Of a stretch of 64,000 nucleotides of DNA, positions 1-11,389 are shown piece by piece (position 1 is the first letter of the stretch; every line of letters starts with the position of its first letter). Where the stretch lies: assembly GCA_016169945.1 (NCBI GenBank), contig JADLSH010000289.1, positions 62,001 through 126,000 of the forward strand, read 5' to 3'. A program made the position numbers and the translations under genes. This DNA comes from Trachythela sp. YZ-2020 (taxonomy: Eukaryota; Cnidaria; Anthozoa; Malacalcyonacea; Clavulariidae). The notes below the pieces were generated by a model, which was not told where the DNA came from, ran no database searches, and saw nothing but the letters and a program-made list of their open reading frames with translations.

Positions 1-268
1 TACTGGCAGTCGTTGTTTTTCAGAAATTTGGCTCCGATAGTTTACCCGGCTTTCCCACCATTTACGACAATCACGAGGTATTTTCCATGAAACTTGTCGC
101 GTAACGCCGATGTAACGGCATGGTAATTAAGGAAAAATCATTGAAGTGCGACGTGGGACCATGTTTTGTATTGTTCTGTGAGTCCTTTTTTACTTAACAT
201 GCGTTTACGTCAGCGTTGCGAGACAAGTTGCATGAAACAACAGCACCGTGTAACAACAGCGCCTTTAT

Positions 269-526
269 TCCAGATATATATAGAGCTCACTGCTTTGGCT
301 TCACTTTTCATATTGGCCAAATTACTGAGTTCGTACTCCAGATATATATATATAGCTCACTGCTTTGGCTTCACTTTCCTTATTGGCTAAATTACTGAAG
401 TTCTTACTCCAGATATATATATAGAGCTCACTGCTTTGGCTTCACTTTTCGTATTACTGAAGTTTCTACTCCAGGTATATATACAGGTCACTGCTTTGGC
501 TTCACTTTTATTATTCGTCAAATTAA
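269..526. repeat. Tandem repeat, about 60-70 bp unit, four copies
   Basis: Four diverged head-to-tail copies each begin near CCAGATATATATA and contain CACTGCTTTGGCTTCACTTT. They start near 270, 339, 411 and 472. The open frames across it are made by the repeat and are not taken as genes. Confidence 0.85.
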
Positions 527-596
527 TGTCCCACTCATTTGCCGCCAGAAAGGTTGAGCTTTTCATCAGTTCCTTCATAACCATAATACATTATAC

Positions 597-1056
597 TATA
601 GAAGGTTTAGGTGGATGGATATTTCGAGTGAAATATTATATACAATATTTTAGACCTGAACGGGAACGACTGCGAAAAATGCAACTCTAAGTCCTCCGAC
701 AGGAATTGAATCTGCGGCCCTGCGATTCCGGTGCATCGCTCTGCCCACTGAGCTACAGAGTCCAGTTGCCAAGCGTTAACCACAAGTTCATGTATAAATA
801 TAAACATCTTGTAATTTACCTTATCACAACCCGCAGTACCCGCATCTATATATATATATACATGAACTTGTGGTTAACGCTTGGCAACTGGTCTCTGTAG
901 CTCAGTGGTCAGAGCGCTGCAACGGAATCGCAGGGCCGCAGATTCAATTCCTGTCGGAGGACTTAGAGTTGCATTTTTCGCAGCCGTTCCCGTGCAGGTC
1001 TAAAATATTGTATATAATATTTCACTCGAAATATCCATCCACCTAAACCTTCTATA
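597..1056. repeat. Palindromic pair of tRNA-derived SINE copies
   Basis: The arms 597-796 and about 855-1056 are near reverse complements around a short TA-rich spacer. Each arm carries the same tRNA-like head and the same tail (GACCTGAACGGGAACG on one side, CGTTCCCGTGCAGGTC on the other). A related single copy lies at 40695-40845. This is either two SINE insertions head to head or one inverted duplication. Confidence 0.8.
889..966 (+). other. tRNA-like head of SINE
   Basis: TAGCTCAGTGGTCAGAGCGC at 898-917 fits a pol III A box, and GATTCAATTCC near 941 fits a B box. Arm pairing looks too damaged for a working tRNA, and the segment continues into SINE body, so it is called a tRNA-derived promoter region. 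The mirror copy is at about 690-770 on the minus strand. Confidence 0.7.
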
Positions 1057-1111
1057 CATCAATTTCAATCGAGTAAGATGCAGAAAAAAACATCTTGTAA
1101 TTTACATTATA

Positions 1112-1345
1112 CTATAGCAGATATTTTGATATTGCGTATGTTGTCAGACCGGAGAAGATAAATAATAAAAATAATTGTGTGTTGTCTTTGACTACGCGTT
1201 TTTGGTGTACACTTGGCGCCACATTGTCACTGACTTTGCCCTCTATTTCATCTAGATTATCCAAGTGATTTGAGGGTTCTTGGTGTACACTTGGCACCTC
1301 ATTATCACTGACTTTTCCCTCTATTTCATCTAGATTATCCAAGTG
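1112..1345 (-). CDS. Unrecognised small ORF with tandem peptide repeat and C-terminal hydrophobic segment
   Basis: The frame holds two copies of a peptide unit containing LDEIEGKVSDN and PSVHQ, matching a roughly 78-bp tandem DNA repeat at about 1199-1355. It ends in a hydrophobic stretch (LFLLFIFSGLTTYAI) that could be one membrane helix. It follows the broken frame at 1477-2115 on the same strand, so the two may belong to one decayed mobile element or gene. No family was recognised and no good start codon can be chosen. It could be a chance ORF over a repeat. Confidence 0.3.
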   Translation of the reverse strand, partial: HLDNLDEIEGKVSDNEVPSVHQEPSNHLDNLDEIEGKVSDNVAPSVHQKRVVKDNTQLFLLFIFSGLTTYAISKYLL

Positions 1346-1476
1346 ATTTGAGGGTCCTTGGTGTACCTTTTTTGGTTGTTAAAGGCCAATAAAATTAATA
1401 TTTTCATTTAAGCCGAATTTCATCTTATTAGTAGAGACCGTGTTATGACCGTGTTATATGACCGTGATATGTTATT

Positions 1477-2115
1477 TTATCCGGCTATCGTTTCCTTATT
1501 AATAATCATTGAGCTTGGGACTAGAATAACTCCAGGTATAATAGCAACATTTAGAATTACGTTTGTATCCTGAATTGCTATTCGCATATTTGATAGTGTT
1601 ACTGTAGTGTCAGTCTGTATAATTGCGTCGCCCACAATTTTTCGAAACACATCTTGCGTTTGTAATGACTTTGCCCCTTGTCCAACAATCCGCCATCTAT
1701 TGCGCGTTTGTGCACCTAACACAGAAATACGTAAGCTTTGCAACTCTCCTGTAATAGCTTAATACCTGTATCGGTCAAACCAGAGCTCTTGTTCAATATA
1801 ATACGTTTAAAATCACTTTTACTAATCAAATTCTGTCCCTCTAATTCATAATACTGTTTGCCATAGTATCCTCGTCCATTTATAACCCAATCTCGAACAT
1901 TTGTGACACGTTTCTTATGATGCGCCAGCAACTCTCGTTTACATAGTCCTAGTGATGCTCTGTTTCCCTGGTCATGGACCAATTTCCATGTACCCTTTTT
2001 TGCTATCCAATGTTTTACTACTTCTAACTTATCAAGGTATGGCTTTAGTAAATCTGGATACGCAACGAACCGTTTGTTCCAAAAATAGACGCTGCTTGTG
2101 ACACTAGGTACATCG
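1477..2115 (-). pseudogene. Unrecognised coding remnant with one frameshift
   Basis: Two frames join without overlap problems near 1740-1755, where one missing base would keep the reading. The upstream part (about 2115 to 1750) contains VYFWNKRFVAYPDLLKPYL and GRGYYGKQYYELEG; the downstream part contains SLRISVLGAQTRNRWRIVG and ends at a stop at 1477. The composition looks like real protein, rich in basic and aromatic residues, with no cysteine cluster. No ATG is visible at the 5' end, which runs into the simple repeat at 2130. Function unknown; a large DNA transposon or integrated viral-like element is possible but unproven. Confidence 0.45.
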
Positions 2116-2129
2116 TTTGAGTACTTAAA

Positions 2130-2480
2130 TCATATAAGCATATAATCACGATAATCATATAACCACATAACCACATAACCATATAACCACATAACCACAT
2201 AACCATATCACCAAATAACCATAATAACCATAAAATCGCATAACCATATAACCATGCACATAATCACATAAACATATAACCACAAAGCCATTAAACCATA
2301 CAACCACATAATCATTAAACTATTAAACCATATAACATGGTATAAACACATAAACTGCAACCACATAACCATTAAACCACATAACCATATAACCACATAA
2401 CCATATAACCACATAACCAAATAACCATACAACCGCATCGTCATATAAGCAAATAACCATAAAACCATATAACCATTAAG
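2130..2480. repeat. Degenerate AACCATAT/AACCACAT simple repeat
   Basis: About 350 bp of imperfect 8-10 bp units such as ATAACCATATAACCACAT. The long minus-strand frame across it (Leu/Trp/Tyr/Met rich) is a product of the repeat. Confidence 0.9.
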
Positions 2481-2484
2481 ATGC

Positions 2485-5400
2485 TACATGCTTATACCTG
2501 AGAGGTATGTGCTAGCTAACGTATATGCTCCACAGATAGCTGCGAAATATGGTTTATTAATATCAAACTCACATAATATGACCAATATTACTTGAAGATT
2601 GCTCATGAAAATACATTTGATTTACGTATATATATACCTTGAAATTGTGTAGGTTAGTTGTTTGTACTTTGGAATATGAACTAATGTAGTTATGCTCAGA
2701 CTTTGGCACACTTTGAACTTTTCCTCCAGTGAGCCATATTGATGGAAAATTGGATGGTCGCTTATCTAGTTTGTATATAAATACTTATACCAATCAGGAT
2801 TATAAATAAAGGTATCTGAGCTCGTGTCATAGCTCGTTTCTTCGTCTATCTTAAAATATGAATTTCTTACTATCTATTAGCTTCTGATAACTTGTCTTGG
2901 ACATATAACCTACCGTATGTTATAAGAATGCGCACATTCACAGTTCTAATTAATAGCAGCAACGGCGGTGGCCGTCAGATCATCAAACTCCAGAAGCCAC
3001 TTGTTACAACATCATACAGCAATATCTTTGTAAAAAAGGCAACTATATTTTGGGAGTATGAAAACATTAAGGCCAGAGCTTCCGAAATACACATGAATAT
3101 CATGCAATCACCTAATCCAAACATTGAAAAAATTATTTAAATAAGTAATTAGCTATAATTGATGCACAAATTCAAATAATGATTATATGTCGACAAATCC
3201 ACAGATACTCCCGAATCATGAACATTGTAGTGTGATAGTTATAGAATAGGTCAATCAATCATAATCAAAGACTGAATATTGCAGGACTAATAGTTATCAA
3301 ACATTTTTATAGTAAGTGTTCTCCAGTTTTTTTTAGACCTACTTACTTTTACTTGAGGACAGGCAAAATCGAATGAAAGTATTATTATCAACTATGTTTC
3401 AAGAGGGTATTTACACATGCATGACAGTAAAAACTGATAAACCAGTGGCCCTCCAACAATAAAACCTAAGCTAGCTTACAAAGCTAAGAAAAGAATAAAA
3501 TACATTCAGAATATAAATTGTAGCAAATAATTCAAGTCTACACAATTTAGAGATCTTTATATTTGTCTCTAGAATACTTAAAAACTAATTTGATTGACCT
3601 GAACCTGGTTGTTCTTTTGAAATGTCTGAAAATATGAACGATTTTCCCAAGAAGCCATTTCGAACGGCCGAAATAATCAACTATGTTGTGTTTCCTTTTT
3701 GTGATTTTGGAGTTGGGTTCTTATAATATGGCTCCTGATTTCAGTTCATTTCGCTGCAGTCGCATGTGAGAAAATTGCCGTTAAAGTTATGAACTTGCAA
3801 TTTGCAGTCTGTAGAGCAAATGAAAACACAGCCAAAAAGCTGTAAATGATTTATGTGTTTTCATATTGGTCTAATTTGAAACAAATTGGCATCACTATAT
3901 TATATAAACAATGAAAATACTCGTGCAATTGCTGGTTTAAATCATTTGTATACAACTAAAATTGATCAAACATTACAGGACACTTTTCTTGATACAACGT
4001 CACCTCATTCACTGTTTTAGCTAAATTGAAAACATTATATTTTCGTTCTTCTTTAAAAATGTATGTTTGAAAAACTTTAAACAAAGGAACGATCAGCAAA
4101 TCTAATGGATTATACTTATAGCGATTCCAAACGGCATGGAGTATGAGATTGAAACTGATGTGTATGGGCCGAATAATGAAGATGGTCTAGATAAACATCT
4201 GAATGTAACCGTTCTAGTTTAATGTATTTACCTTCAGACCTACCTTTTTGCTAAATTCATATTCATGGTAGTCACATTCATCACTTTGCTCGAATAGAGA
4301 GATATTATTGTCCTCCTTTTCTGAATTCAATTCACATAATTTACCACCGTTACAAATATTATAGGATAGTCAACGACAGTTCTTCATACAGACGATACAG
4401 TTGACGTAACATTCAAGCGGTCTGCTGATTGGCTGGCTCTCGATAACACGTATTAGTTTAGGAAAGACGTGTTGATCATTCTTGTTGAAAATTTTTCACC
4501 GCAATCGCTGGTGTCCGCAGAGCTTTGTACGCAGGTTGTCAATGAAAGGCAAAATATAATTACAGTCTTAATTAGGAATCTTCCAGCTGAAAATGCCATC
4601 TTGCCTTTTAGTTTTACCTTGAAAAAGATAGTTTAATTTGGCCTTGACAACGAGCCTTGTTTAAAAGCTAGACCTCCTAGACAAGGAAAAATTGATCTTA
4701 GAAACTTGTTTGCCGTACACACGAACAAATAGACCCGTCAAGAAACTTGTCAAGGAAAACTTCCTCGTCTGTACTGGGCTTTATAGCCACTTTGGGTCCC
4801 TTGTATCATGGTAAATTTGCAAAATCAATAATAGAAATGTTGTGTATAATACTGTAGACGCTGTCGCCATAACAACGGAATGTTGTTAACGGACACAATT
4901 TTCACTCCAATTTTCAGTTCTTCAATCTATTCACTCTTATCATGCGAGATGAGAAAGTTTCATTTAATTCCCTTTTTTTGAAGAAAACACCTCCTAGGAA
5001 TTCGAGAAGAACAAAAACAAAAACAACGGCTAAACAACAATTTCAAAAAATTGGGAAGAAACAATTCCGGAACAAAAACGTTATCTAGCCTCTAGGAATT
5101 CAAAATGACAATTAAACCAGACGAATCTTTTGAAACTCTTCTTGCTTAATTTGAACAATAAATTTCAAGCTGCCATTTTTCTTCGGAATCATTTTCTTTC
5201 CGATTAGAACGAAGATATATATGTTAGTTGAATTACTTTGACTAAAAAAATTTGAAGCGCCCGTAGGAATACAATGACAATGTAAACACTCAAATTACTA
5301 AACATTGGAACAGACTAAACGATCATTAATTTTGATATTTAAAGAGTGGCACCCATGTTTAATTATACTAACCTGCATGAAGTCTGGAACTTAGCGTGAC

Positions 5401-5932
5401 TGTTGCTTGATAGCTAATTGCTTGTCAACAGCATCTGAATTAAGAATGCATTCGCGTCCCTGCACTGGAATTCATTAAAAATTAGTGACTATTACTGACT
5501 AAACCTGCAGCTTATGTTGTTGCACAATTCTACATGTATTTTTAACTCAAATTTTGTAATATCAAGCATGCATAATTAATCGCCATGTTTGTTGAGGTTT
5601 TGCACCAAACCAAAACAATTAACCATTCAATGCAAAAGCAGGGTCACTGAAGCCGTTGTTATATTTTTGTTTTTGCACAGTTATGCAAATATATTAAGTG
5701 AAATGTCTTGTTATGTATAAAGCTATGGCTTTCCTTGCCCGTGAACATTTTGTTTCTAAGTAATCTATTCAATTGAAACATCTCTTTTAAAAAGAGAAGC
5801 TCTACTATACGTTGCACCAATTTAGGTAAATAATACTAAATAATTTAGTAGTTTACATTCCATTTCATTCCAATGTTTTAGACTAAAAATACATACCAGT
5901 AAGGTTATTGTTGTATAATGTGAAATTAATTT
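2485..5932. other. Gene-free stretch
   Basis: Read on both strands, this AT-rich stretch shows no recognisable protein, RNA gene or complete mobile element. A plus-strand frame at 2892-3140 has no family match and no start context, so it was not called. Confidence 0.6.
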
Positions 5933-7416
5933 TCACATATGAGCCTTTAATTTATATTTTGGTATGTGAAAGAACATGTGAAACGCAAATTTCATATGTG
6001 AAAATTCTCTGTAATGAGTCGGTAATATTTTGATGGTAGCCTTCTGGAGCAAGAGTTTCGAATTCGATCTAATGCTGTAAGACGATGGAGGTTTGATACT
6101 TATAAGTCCAGAAATATAGTTAGGTGCCAGCCCATGAAGTGCTTTAAAAACAATTAGTAGAACTTTAAAGTCTATTCGAAACTTAACTGGAAGCCAATGT
6201 AAATCCTTCAGAGTTGGAGTTATATGATCGAACCGAGAGACATTACATATTAATCTCGCTGCCGCATTTTGCACACGTTGGAGCTTGTTAAGCTGAGTCG
6301 AAGGCAAACCATAGTAAAGACTGTTAGAATAATCTAAACGGCTTGTCACAAATTAATTGATTAATATTTGAGCGGTTTCATGTGTCAGAAACTTTATTAT
6401 CCTCCTGATGTTAAATAGATGGAAAAATGCCGCCTTGTAGCATTTGTTCACGTTGGTATCACATTTCATTTGGGAATCAAGCCAAAATCCTAGGTCTTTA
6501 GCTTCACTAGACGCAGTGACATAAGAATCACCAATACACAGGGTATCAAAATTAACTTTTGCCAACTGTTGTCGTGTTCCATACAATTTTCCATGGCAGT
6601 AACCGCAGATTGTTGTTCAGATATTGAATCTGGTTGGAATGAAACGTACAGTTGATTATCATCCGCGAAAGCATGGGCCTCAGGTAAGTGACTTTCCAAA
6701 ATCTGGAACAATTTGGACACATATAGAACAAACAGAAGTGGGCCAAGACAGGATCCTTGGGGCACGCCATTTTTGAGATCAAACACTTAGATGTACCACC
6801 ATTTACAGAAATGAATTGCGAACGGTTAGAAAGATAAGAGGTGAACCATTTTAGTACTTGGTCTTTGATGCCAAAACTGGAGTTCAATCGGTCGAGCCGA
6901 TTATATGATGGTCAGCAGTGTCAAATGCAGCACTCAAATCCAAGATTACAAGTAAGGTAGCACGCTGATGGTTCATGTTCATTAGGATATCATGCTTAAC
7001 ACGTAGTAAGGCCGTCTCCGTACTATGATACTTCTGTGCGTTAGGATAAAGCTCTGGTTTTTCTTTGCTTTATAATCATTTAGGTCGCTAATCAAGTTTG
7101 TCCGTCTCCATTTCTTTTCTGCTCTCCTCCGTTGCCGCCTAGCAGCCTTAACTTTCTCATTAAACCAAAGGACGATAGGTCTTTTTGTAACAGTCTTTGT
7201 TTTCAATGGTGCATGCTGGTCTAAAATTGAGTTTAATGTTCCATTATAACAGTTTACTAGCTCATTTAGATCAAATGATTCCATATTTTCGCAGAGAATA
7301 GAGTTAGTAGATCCTTCCGCAAGGCATCCAAATTAATGGCCGCTACATTGCGAGACGAAACTTTTGAGTTGATTCGAGGCCCTCGATCTAGTTGCAATTG
7401 ACAGAATACAGGCATG
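5933..7416 (-). pseudogene. LINE remnant (CR1/L2/jockey-type ORF2), RT and C-terminal part
   Basis: From high to low coordinate: end of the endonuclease domain (GHMPVFCQL), a basic linker, reverse-transcriptase palm motif A (ILDLSAAFDTADHH, about 6900-6970), the GVPQGSCLGPLLF box, the catalytic FADD box (AFADDNQLYV, about 6660), then a C-terminal region with LHWLPVKFRIDFK and FKALHGLAPNYI, typical of this LINE class. At least three frameshifts are present, and the finger region between the linker and KYHSTETALL is deleted, so it is dead. Its 5' portion continues at 14318-14791, separated by the foldback element at 7425-14309. Confidence 0.85.
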
Positions 7417-7424
7417 TGACCAGA

Positions 7425-7985
7425 GTAGTAGGGGAAGAGGGGTTCTACGTCGAGCGGTGCGGGCGGTGCACTTAGCACCGCCCATGACATCATCATTTCT
7501 TAAGTATTTTAATTTATTCAGACTTATATTAATTTATTTGAGCTCACTACAGTGCTAATGGCTTTTCTTGACCTTTCTGAACCGCCGCCGTTTGTTTATC
7601 AACAGTTTTTAGTTTATTATATACAAGAATAGGAATGATGTAAGCGCTCGGTATATATTCACTAAAGTTTCCTTTAATGCTTGTGGGACGTAGCATGCGC
7701 ATCAAAAGGAGGAAAAAGGGGGTTTAACGAATACGAAAATGTATACATTTTTAGCGCAAAATAATGTTGCTAGGACACCACTTTGCTTGGATACGCGCAT
7801 AAACTAACACAGACAAAGATTAACGTTTTCAACAAGTTTATTCCTTTAGGTATAACAATTATTTACACAAATATACAGTTATTAAACATATTGTCCAGCT
7901 TTTACACTGTTTTCTATGCGAGGGTCGATGTGAGGTCGATGTGAGGTCGATGGCCAAACAAGCCAAAAAGGCCAAACAGAGGTTC
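7425..7985. repeat. Left terminal inverted repeat of foldback element
   Basis: About 560 bp matching 13749-14309 in reverse with few mismatches. It includes a subterminal hairpin GGGCGGTGC...GCACCGCCC about 35-60 bp from the end and a GGTCGATGTGA direct repeat at the inner side. Confidence 0.9.
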
Positions 7986-8140
7986 TCTCGGGGTTCTGTA
8001 GGGGTTCTCTGGGGGTTCTGTAGGGGTTCTCTCGGGGTTCTCTCGGCTCTCTCCAAGGTTTCTGTAGGGGTTCCCTGTATTTTCTGGCGTTTTCTCGGGG
8101 TTCTGTAGGGGTTCTCTGGGTGTAGGGTAGGTGTGGGGTT
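7975..8140. repeat. Internal minisatellite of left arm (GGGGTTCTGTAGGGGTTCTC)
   Basis: Imperfect copies of about 11/22 bp built from GGGGTTCTGTA and GGGGTTCTCTC. This is the mirror image of the array at 13592-13757. The nested LINE lies directly inside it. Confidence 0.85.
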
Positions 8141-8357
8141 CCTCCTGGGGTTAAGTAGTAGTATAACTTTATTTATACACGCTAACTCCGTCAACCGTAG
8201 CTGATTTCCACGGGGGGCGTGTGCCAAAAAATAATTTTACATGTAGAAAATGATAAGCTAGTTACAAAATATATAAGTTTTAAGAGATATGGAGTAATTA
8301 ACAAATGAATGAAGGTTTTAGACTATTTACAGGTAAATTATTTAATACAATAGTTTT

Positions 8358-9500
8358 TTACGCACTGATGTGAGCAGCGATTTTATTACGAAAGGAAGGA
8401 AGTGATTTGCTTTCCCTAATTTCTTTTGGAATAGAATTCCAAAGGTGTGCTCCGTCGTACATAAAACTATTTTTCATGTTATTTGTACGCGGTTTTGGTA
8501 AACAAAGACCACTTGAAATGTCCCGAAGGTGATAATTAGTTTTCTCACTCTTATACGAAAATAGATTTGTGAGTGACTTGGGACCCATTTTGTTTAATAA
8601 CTTATACATCATTTTTGCTTTAGCTTTTTTCCTTTCTGTTTGGAGTGGCTCCCAGCTCAAAGCACCCAAAGCAATCGTATGATCTACGTCATTGCTTACA
8701 TTCAGAATAATTCTAGCTGCTCTATTTTGCAGTTTTTGGAGTCGTTTTGATTGAGTTTTGCCAAATACATCCCATACTTCACAGCAGTAGTCAAAGTATG
8801 GACGAACAATAGCGTTATAAATCAAAATAAGTGTATCTTGGTCAACAAATGGTTTGATTCGACGAATAGCAGAGATTCCTGCTGTTACCTTTTTGCAAAT
8901 ATTTTCAGTGTTACTTTTCCAAGATAAATGCTGGTCAATTGTCACTCCAAGAGTTTTGCATTCATGAACTTGTTTAATTAATTTATTTTCAATAAGAACA
9001 TTCGGATGATAGTCAGAAATATTTTTTATCATAGGTTTTGAGCCAACTAACATAAACTCTGTCTTAGCTACATTGAGGCTAAGTTTATTGGCTATTAACC
9101 ATTTTCTTAGGTTCTCTAAATCAGAATTTACTGCAGTCTCTAGGTCAGTCAAAGAATTTGCTGAAGCAGTCAAATTTGTGTCATCAGCAAATAACCTTGG
9201 TTTTGTTTTGCTTAGACAATGGGGCATATCATTGATGTACAACAAAAAGAATAGTGGCCCTAAGATAGAGCCTTGTGGCACACCACATTTGATCAAACGG
9301 TCAGATGAAAAGGAGTTTTTTATTTGGCACTTCTGATTTCGGTTTGTGAGATAAGATTTGAGAAAAGTTAGAGCTTGCCCTTTTATTCCATATAGCTCCA
9401 ATTTGCTCAACAGAATTTTATGATCAACAGTATCAAAGGCTTTCTTCAAATCAATTAAAACTACTAGGTTAAACATTTTCTGTCTAGATTCACATACCAT
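8358..9500 (-). pseudogene. LINE ORF2, reverse-transcriptase catalytic part
   Basis: 380 codons. Motif A FNLVVLIDLKKAFDTVDHK lies near the start, then GVPQGSILGPLFFLLYIND, the catalytic FADDTNLTAS (about 9180-9210), NKLSLNVAKTEFM and the C-terminal region FDYCCEVWDVFGKTQS. Known role: target-primed reverse transcription of LINE RNA. The frame is clean but cut off from its N-terminal part (9514-11319) by a frameshift within the RT finger region. It is very close to the plus-strand copy at 37783-39387, so both belong to one family. Confidence 0.9.
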
Positions 9501-9513
9501 TCATTAGTACAGT

Positions 9514-11319
9514 CTAGTAATGCACTAGCTGTGGAGTGAAATTTTCGAAATCCAAATTGGAATCACTGAGAAGCTCAAATTTTTTTATATAATTATACAG
9601 TTTATCATTTAATATTTGTTCAATAATTTTACTAATGGCCAGTAAAACTGATATTGGTCTGTAGTTTCCAGGAATACTACGTTGGCCATTTTTATACAGA
9701 GGCATTACTCTAGCTACTTTCCATTCATCAGGAAAAGAAGATAGAGTAATAGCCTGATTAAAAATAAGTGTCAGTGAATCTGAGATGACAGGTGCAGCTA
9801 ATTTAATAATTTTGCAAGAAATATTATCAATGCCAGTGGCTTTATTGCCAGAAAGTCCATGTAAAAGACGAGAAACATGACTGACAGTAACAGGCTGGAA
9901 TGCAGCAAACTCTGATTTAGCAGTTTTGACATATGTTTCAAAATTGCAATTTGAAGAATCTATTTTGCTAGCTAGATCAGGGCCAATATTTGAAAAATAA
10001 TTATTAAAACCCTCTGCAATATCTTCAGGACTTGTTAAATTATTTTGACCTACATTTAGTTCATTTATCACAGTTTGTTTGTTTTGCCTACCTAACAAGT
10101 TGTTTATACTTTTCCAAGCTTTCTTGGGATTAAATTTTTGACCAGCTATTTTTGAGGAATAATAATCTTTTTTGGCATTTCTTAGTTCTATATTTACTTT
10201 ATTTCTAGTTGTTTTAAAGTTTAACCAGTCATTTTCATAGTTTGTCAAAATGGCTTTTTGTTTAAACTTGTCCCTCGTATTCATCAGTTTCTTTATATCA
10301 CTCGTAATCCAAGGAACTTTTTTCGATCTTATCTTTTTGTGCTGAAGTGGTGCATGTTTGTCTAGGACTTCTAGAATGATTTCTTTCCAAATTCCCCACA
10401 TGGCATTTGGATCTTCAGCAAGGAAATACACATATTCCCAGTGTTGATTTTGCAGTTCTTCAATAAATTTTGTTTTATTAAAATTTTTCATGTTTCTAAT
10501 TTCAATAGTATTTTCTTTTCCTTGTTTGTTTATGACAGAAATATTCCTGATTGCAAATACTAAGCTATGATCACTAATACCTGTGTGAATGACACCAGAG
10601 TCAGAGATTTTCTCTGGCGTATTAGTAACAATATGATCAATAAGACTGGTGGTTGTCATAGTCACTCGGGTAGCTTCATCTATCAGTTGTGTTAACTGGT
10701 ATAATTCATATAATGACTTTATTTTCTTTGTTGGGAAGTTTGAATCTTTATCTGTTTTTAACATATCACAGCTTAGATCACCCAGTATATACATTTCTTT
10801 ATTTTCATTATCAATACCTTTGATCAATTTTTCAAAATGATCAAAGAATTCTGATAATGCACTGGGTGGTCTATAGACTGTAGTAACAAAAAATGGTTTG
10901 CTATGCGGCTTGATAATTTCAACACAGACCGCTTCCAGTTCAGAGGGAACTAGATCATATCTTACTTTATAATTGATGGAGCTACGCAAGTAAATACAAA
11001 CCCCACCACCATTTCTTGATCTATCTTTTCTTACAATATCATAGCCATCAAGATTAATCATGTTATCAGTTATATTCGCATCAAGTCGTGTTTCATTAAA
11101 TGCAATCAGATCAATGAATTTGTTTGTCATTGAAAAATTAATTTCATCTATTTTTTTTGGTAAACTAACGATATTCAGAAAAGCCATTTTGAAACCTCTT
11201 TCATTTGGGATTGAGCTGAGAGTTCCTAAAAAATCGCTGCTCACATTGTTGCTTGACATATTATCTACTCTAACTTGTGTTTCATCATGTGTTTCACATG
11301 ACTGATGTGCATTGTCCAC
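9514..11319 (-). pseudogene. LINE ORF2, AP endonuclease and RT N-terminal part
   Basis: 601 codons. Endonuclease motifs in order: a strand with AFLNI, FNETRLD (catalytic Glu), GGGVCIYLRSS, VTTVYRPPS, LGDLSCDML, TSLIDHIVTNT and GISDHSLVF (catalytic Asp-His). The linker and RT finger follow, with LHGLSGNKATGIDNISCKII and GNYRPISVLLAISKIIE. In the GD-x-N box the usual Asn is Ser (GDLSCD), which may weaken the nuclease. The frame is lost after LLSDSN; the related copy at 37783 continues there with FGFRK. The first codon of the called interval is GTG, so the true start is uncertain. Confidence 0.9.
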
Positions 11320-11389
11320 TCCTTTTGGCGACCAGGGTGTGGCCGAAAAAACTGGTTGTTGGTGTTTGTAGTGCTAATTCTATTTGACT

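Noticed and set aside
889..966. Possible functional tRNA gene
   Set aside because: A and B boxes are present but arm pairing is poor and the segment is part of a duplicated SINE.
2208..2468. 86-codon Leu/Trp/Tyr/Met-rich frame that looks like a membrane protein
   Set aside because: Produced by the AACCATAT simple repeat.
2892..3140. 82-codon plus-strand frame
   Set aside because: No recognisable motif, no repeat copy, and no splice or promoter context; could be chance.
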